Assembly: GCA_964579795.1 (NCBI GenBank) | Contig: CAZOHM010000010.1 | Span: 13,637 to 77,636 of the forward strand | DNA length: 64,000 bases | Origin: JAEYFP01 sp964579795 | GTDB taxonomy: Bacteria > Bacillota > Clostridia > Lachnospirales > Lachnospiraceae | Direction of reading: 5' to 3' | Shown here: positions 61,548 to 64,000 of the stretch, piece by piece | Numbering within the stretch: position 1 is the stretch's first letter | Layout: each line of letters opens with the position of its first letter | Notes under the pieces: generated by a model | Told to the model about the DNA's origin: nothing | Seen by the model: only the letters and a program-made list of their open reading frames with translations | Database searches by the model: none | Translations under genes and position numbers: made by a program

Positions 61548-64000
61548 TCTTCTTTTGCCTCTTTTTCCATTTTATTCTGCTTTCCTTTTTGTGATATTGT
61601 AATCCCTTCAGTCTCCATCTGCAAATATTTTTTTACGAACTTACTGCAAACATCAAACAGCATGCGTGGTGCAACGGGTTTTGGAATATGTGCATTCATC
61701 CCAGCTTCTAATGAAATCTGTTCATCCTCATTAAATGCATCTGCTGTCATCGCAATAATCGGAACAAGCTTTGCATCTGTACGATCAAGCATTCTGATTT
61801 GTCTGGTTGCTTCCAGACCATCCATAATGGGCATTCGAATGTCCATCAGAATAATTCTGTAATAGCCTGCACTGCTCTCCTTAAACTTTTCATATGCTAC
61901 GCTGCCATTCTGCGCACACTCAACAATACATCCATGCTTTTTTAATAATGCGACTGCGATCTCTGTATTCAAATCATTATCCTCTGCAAGAAGGATACGT
62001 ACTCCACTTAAGATCCTGTAATCTGTCATTCGTACCTTTGGAACATTTTCCATTAAATCAATCGGGACAAGCGGAAGATAAATAATAAATGTCGTTCCCT
62101 TATCAAGCTCGCTTTCCAGCTGAATCGTTCCACCCATCAGTTTTACAAGGTTCTGTACAATTGTAAGGCCAAGTCCTGTCCCCTGATATCTTTCCTGTAT
62201 TCCTTTTCGATATTCCTGTTTAAAGCTTTCAAATGCATGAGGAATAAATGCCTTGCTCATTCCAATTCCGTTATCCTTCACAATAAAACGCTTAATTACT
62301 TTCTCCTTCTCGTCAGCCTCCAGTTCTTCAATAGAGAAAATGACTTTTCCACCCTTAGGTGTGAATTTGATTGCGTTGGACAGCAAATTAATAAAAATCT
62401 GGTTAAATCGAATTGGATCAATAACAATACCGCCTGCTCCTGCCTTGCTCATATCCATAATAAATTCTACACCCTTGTTCCTGCTAAGTTCTCCAATTAC
62501 ATTTTGAATTGCTTTCTCAAATGCATCCAGATAATAAGGTTCCGGATTCAATGTAACACTGTTCTGTTCAATTTTTGACACATCCAGCACATCATTAATA
62601 ATGCCAAGTAAATATTCTCCAGACAAATTAACCTTATCCATATATGTACGCAGCTGCTCTTCAGGAATATTTTCTGTCATTTCGCGATTAGAAAATGCAA
62701 GCACTGCATTTAGCGGTGTTCTGATGTCATGACTCACATGAGAAAGGAACTCACTTTTAGCACGATTCGCACGATTAGCCTCGTCCATCGCGTTTTGCAG
62801 TACTCTTTTCTGTCGCTGCTCTTCCTCATACAGATTTGTAATATCACGTCTCGTCAATACAATTTCGTTATGATGATTATCCAGAAAATATGCCGTAGAC
62901 ATCTTTCTGGAAATCTTCTGCTCATTCTCCACGCGATAGGTCAGAGATACTTTTTTTTCTATTTTCAGAGCTTCTCTTAAACTATTCAGCCTAAAGAAAT
63001 TCTGAAACAGCTTCTGATCTTCTTCAACAATCGAAAAAGAAAGAATATTGTGGTATTGCTTATCAAAATCAAAATCAGAATATTTTTTATCTTTATTTCG
63101 CATATGAGCAATATTTGCAGTCCCACTCTTTACATTAATGATGATGACAGATTCAATATCCTCGTTCATAATTGTCTCAATTGACAGCTTCTCTTTATAT
63201 TCCCTGTCAATATCCTGACAGTGTAAAAAGGCAATGGTATCTCCTGAAACAGGCTTTTTCATAATTGAGACTTCTGTTTTAACCCAATGATATCCATCAT
63301 CCGGTATCCACCTGCGATAAATCAAGCTGCGATATGTCTGTCCCTTTGCAAATGCTTCCGATAAAGCATCAGAAAAAACCACTTCTCGAACTCTCGAAAC
63401 ATCCTCTGGTGCAACTTCCTTTAAAAGTGACTCACGTAAGACATCATCCACTCTGACACCCGCACTGATATCTGAGTTGTTATCAAACTCAGAATAATAT
63501 TCTTCAACAATACCTTTTGAAATATTCAGCTGATAGTAAAATACCGAATCCTTAATCAGCTCTTTTCTCAGCTGTCGTTCATGCTCATATCTACTCCAGT
63601 TTTCTCTCTCAAGCTCCTTTAATTTCAAATCAGCAAGCTGTGTTTCTGTTACATCAAACAGTACAGTATTAATGGTCACCTTTTTTTCTACACGTTCAGC
63701 CTCTGTACCTCTCACATTAATCCATTTGATCTCACCCATTTTTTGAACAATACGAATAATACAATCTATTGGCATTCCGCATTCTTCCATCCTTTTCAGC
63801 TGTTCACTTATAATAGGCCGATCCTTTTCCATTACGAACCGCATTGGATCATTTGTTTCGATATCATAGTCCGAGCTGTTATACCCTGTCAGCACGTAAA
63901 CTCCATCGTTCAAGTATAAGGTCCGAATTTTTCCATTCTGCAGCTCATACATGGCCAGTCCACCGGAAACGGAATCCGTCAAAAGCTTAAGTCGTTCAAA
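61544..64000 (-). CDS. Hybrid sensor histidine kinase, 5' end outside the window
   Basis: The reading frame is open to the window edge (818 residues visible, starting FERLKLLTDSV), so the true start is probably beyond 64000; a TTG at 63982 is not convincing. PAS-like domains come first (GGLAMYELQNGKIRTLYLN), then a kinase core with an intact H-box FLSHVSHDIRTPLNAV, NLLSNAIKFTPKGG and DNGIGM, and a C-terminal receiver (LMDIRMPIMDG). No transmembrane segment is visible in this part. It is translationally coupled to the DUF3048 gene by ATGA overlap. Confidence 0.92.
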   Translation of the reverse strand, partial: FERLKLLTDSVSGGLAMYELQNGKIRTLYLNDGVYVLTGYNSSDYDIETNDPMRFVMEKDRPIISEQLKRMEECGMPIDCIIRIVQKMGEIKWINVRGTEAERVEKKVTINTVLFDVTETQLADLKLKELERENWSRYEHERQLRKELIKDSVFYYQLNISKGIVEEYYSEFDNNSDISAGVRVDDVLRESLLKEVAPEDVSRVREVVFSDALSEAFAKGQTYRSLIYRRWIPDDGYHWVKTEVSIMKKPVSGDTIAFLHCQDIDREYKEKLSIETIMNEDIESVIIINVKSGTANIAHMRNKDKKYSDFDFDKQYHNILSFSIVEEDQKLFQNFFRLNSLREALKIEKKVSLTYRVENEQKISRKMSTAYFLDNHHNEIVLTRRDITNLYEEEQRQKRVLQNAMDEANRANRAKSEFLSHVSHDIRTPLNAVLAFSNREMTENIPEEQLRTYMDKVNLSGEYLLGIINDVLDVSKIEQNSVTLNPEPYYLDAFEKAIQNVIGELSRNKGVEFIMDMSKAGAGGIVIDPIRFNQIFINLLSNAIKFTPKGGKVIFSIEELEADEKEKVIKRFIVKDNGIGMSKAFIPHAFESFKQEYRKGIQERYQGTGLGLTIVQNLVKLMGGTIQLESELDKGTTFIIYLPLVPIDLMENVPKVRMTDYRILSGVRILLAEDNDLNTEIAVALLKKHGCIVECAQNGSVAYEKFKESSAGYYRIILMDIRMPIMDGLEATRQIRMLDRTDAKLVPIIAMTADAFNEDEQISLEAGMNAHIPKPVAPRMLFDVCSKFVKKYLQMETEGITISQKGKQNKMEKEAKEE

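Noticed and set aside
1..64000. tRNA, rRNA, CRISPR arrays, insertion sequences
   Set aside because: No tRNA-like CCA ends with TTCRA arms, no rRNA-like tracts, no regularly spaced repeats and no transposase reading frames were seen by eye.

Overview
The window reads as a low-GC Gram-positive chromosome, most consistent with a gut Lachnospiraceae-type Clostridium. The signs are AT-rich DNA, strong GGAGG ribosome sites, a PASTA-domain Ser/Thr kinase, YesM/YesN two-component pairs, an L-fucose cluster and a PurO/AICAR-transformylase pair behind a ZTP-type riboswitch. Taxon is inference; no rRNA or tRNA is present to anchor it. No mobile element, integrase, CRISPR array or phage gene was seen.

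Layout. (1) 230-1565: an AraC/GyrI-like regulator and a small unknown protein. (2) 1680-14987: one tightly packed minus-strand housekeeping operon, priA-def-fmt-yugP-rsmB-rlmN-stp-prkC-rsgA-rpe, ending in a UbiA-family prenyltransferase that looks like decaprenyl-phosphate phosphoribosyltransferase and a HAD phosphatase. (3) 15200-25140: two MacAB-like tripartite ABC export cassettes on opposite strands, the second divergent from a TetR regulator. (4) 25135-29524: an orphan ParA ATPase with an overlapping 65-residue partner gene, then an aldo/keto reductase and zinc alcohol dehydrogenase divergent from an AraC regulator. (5) 29526-45873: a sugar region, almost certainly for L-fucose or a related sugar: chemoreceptor, FucU, ribose-type ABC transporter with two permeases, a binding-protein/YesM/YesN sensory trio, a RhaB-type kinase, FucI and an AraC regulator. 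No class II aldolase gene is present. (6) 45866-49710: a membrane-fused spermidine-synthase-like protein, then the ZTP-riboswitch-controlled purO/AICARFT operon. (7) 49728-54829: an XRE regulator fused to a complete desulfoferrodoxin, a MerR/GyrI-like regulator, and a 1172-residue protein joining two TrmO-like domains to a UvrA2-like double ATPase, with a 19-bp-spacer MerR promoter in front of it. (8) 54859-64000: an HPt protein and a CheB-CheR-PAS-kinase-receiver protein whose kinase has Cys instead of the phosphoacceptor His, then a second hybrid kinase (cut by the window edge), a DUF3048 surface protein and a GNAT acetyltransferase.

The most novel material is region 7 (TrmO-TrmO-UvrA fusion under a MerR promoter, next to an XRE-superoxide-reductase fusion). 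Next come the His-less CheB-CheR hybrid kinase with its HPt neighbour, the rpe-UbiA-HAD operon tail, and the ParA/65-residue pair. Functions for these are inferred from motifs read by eye; no database search was possible.
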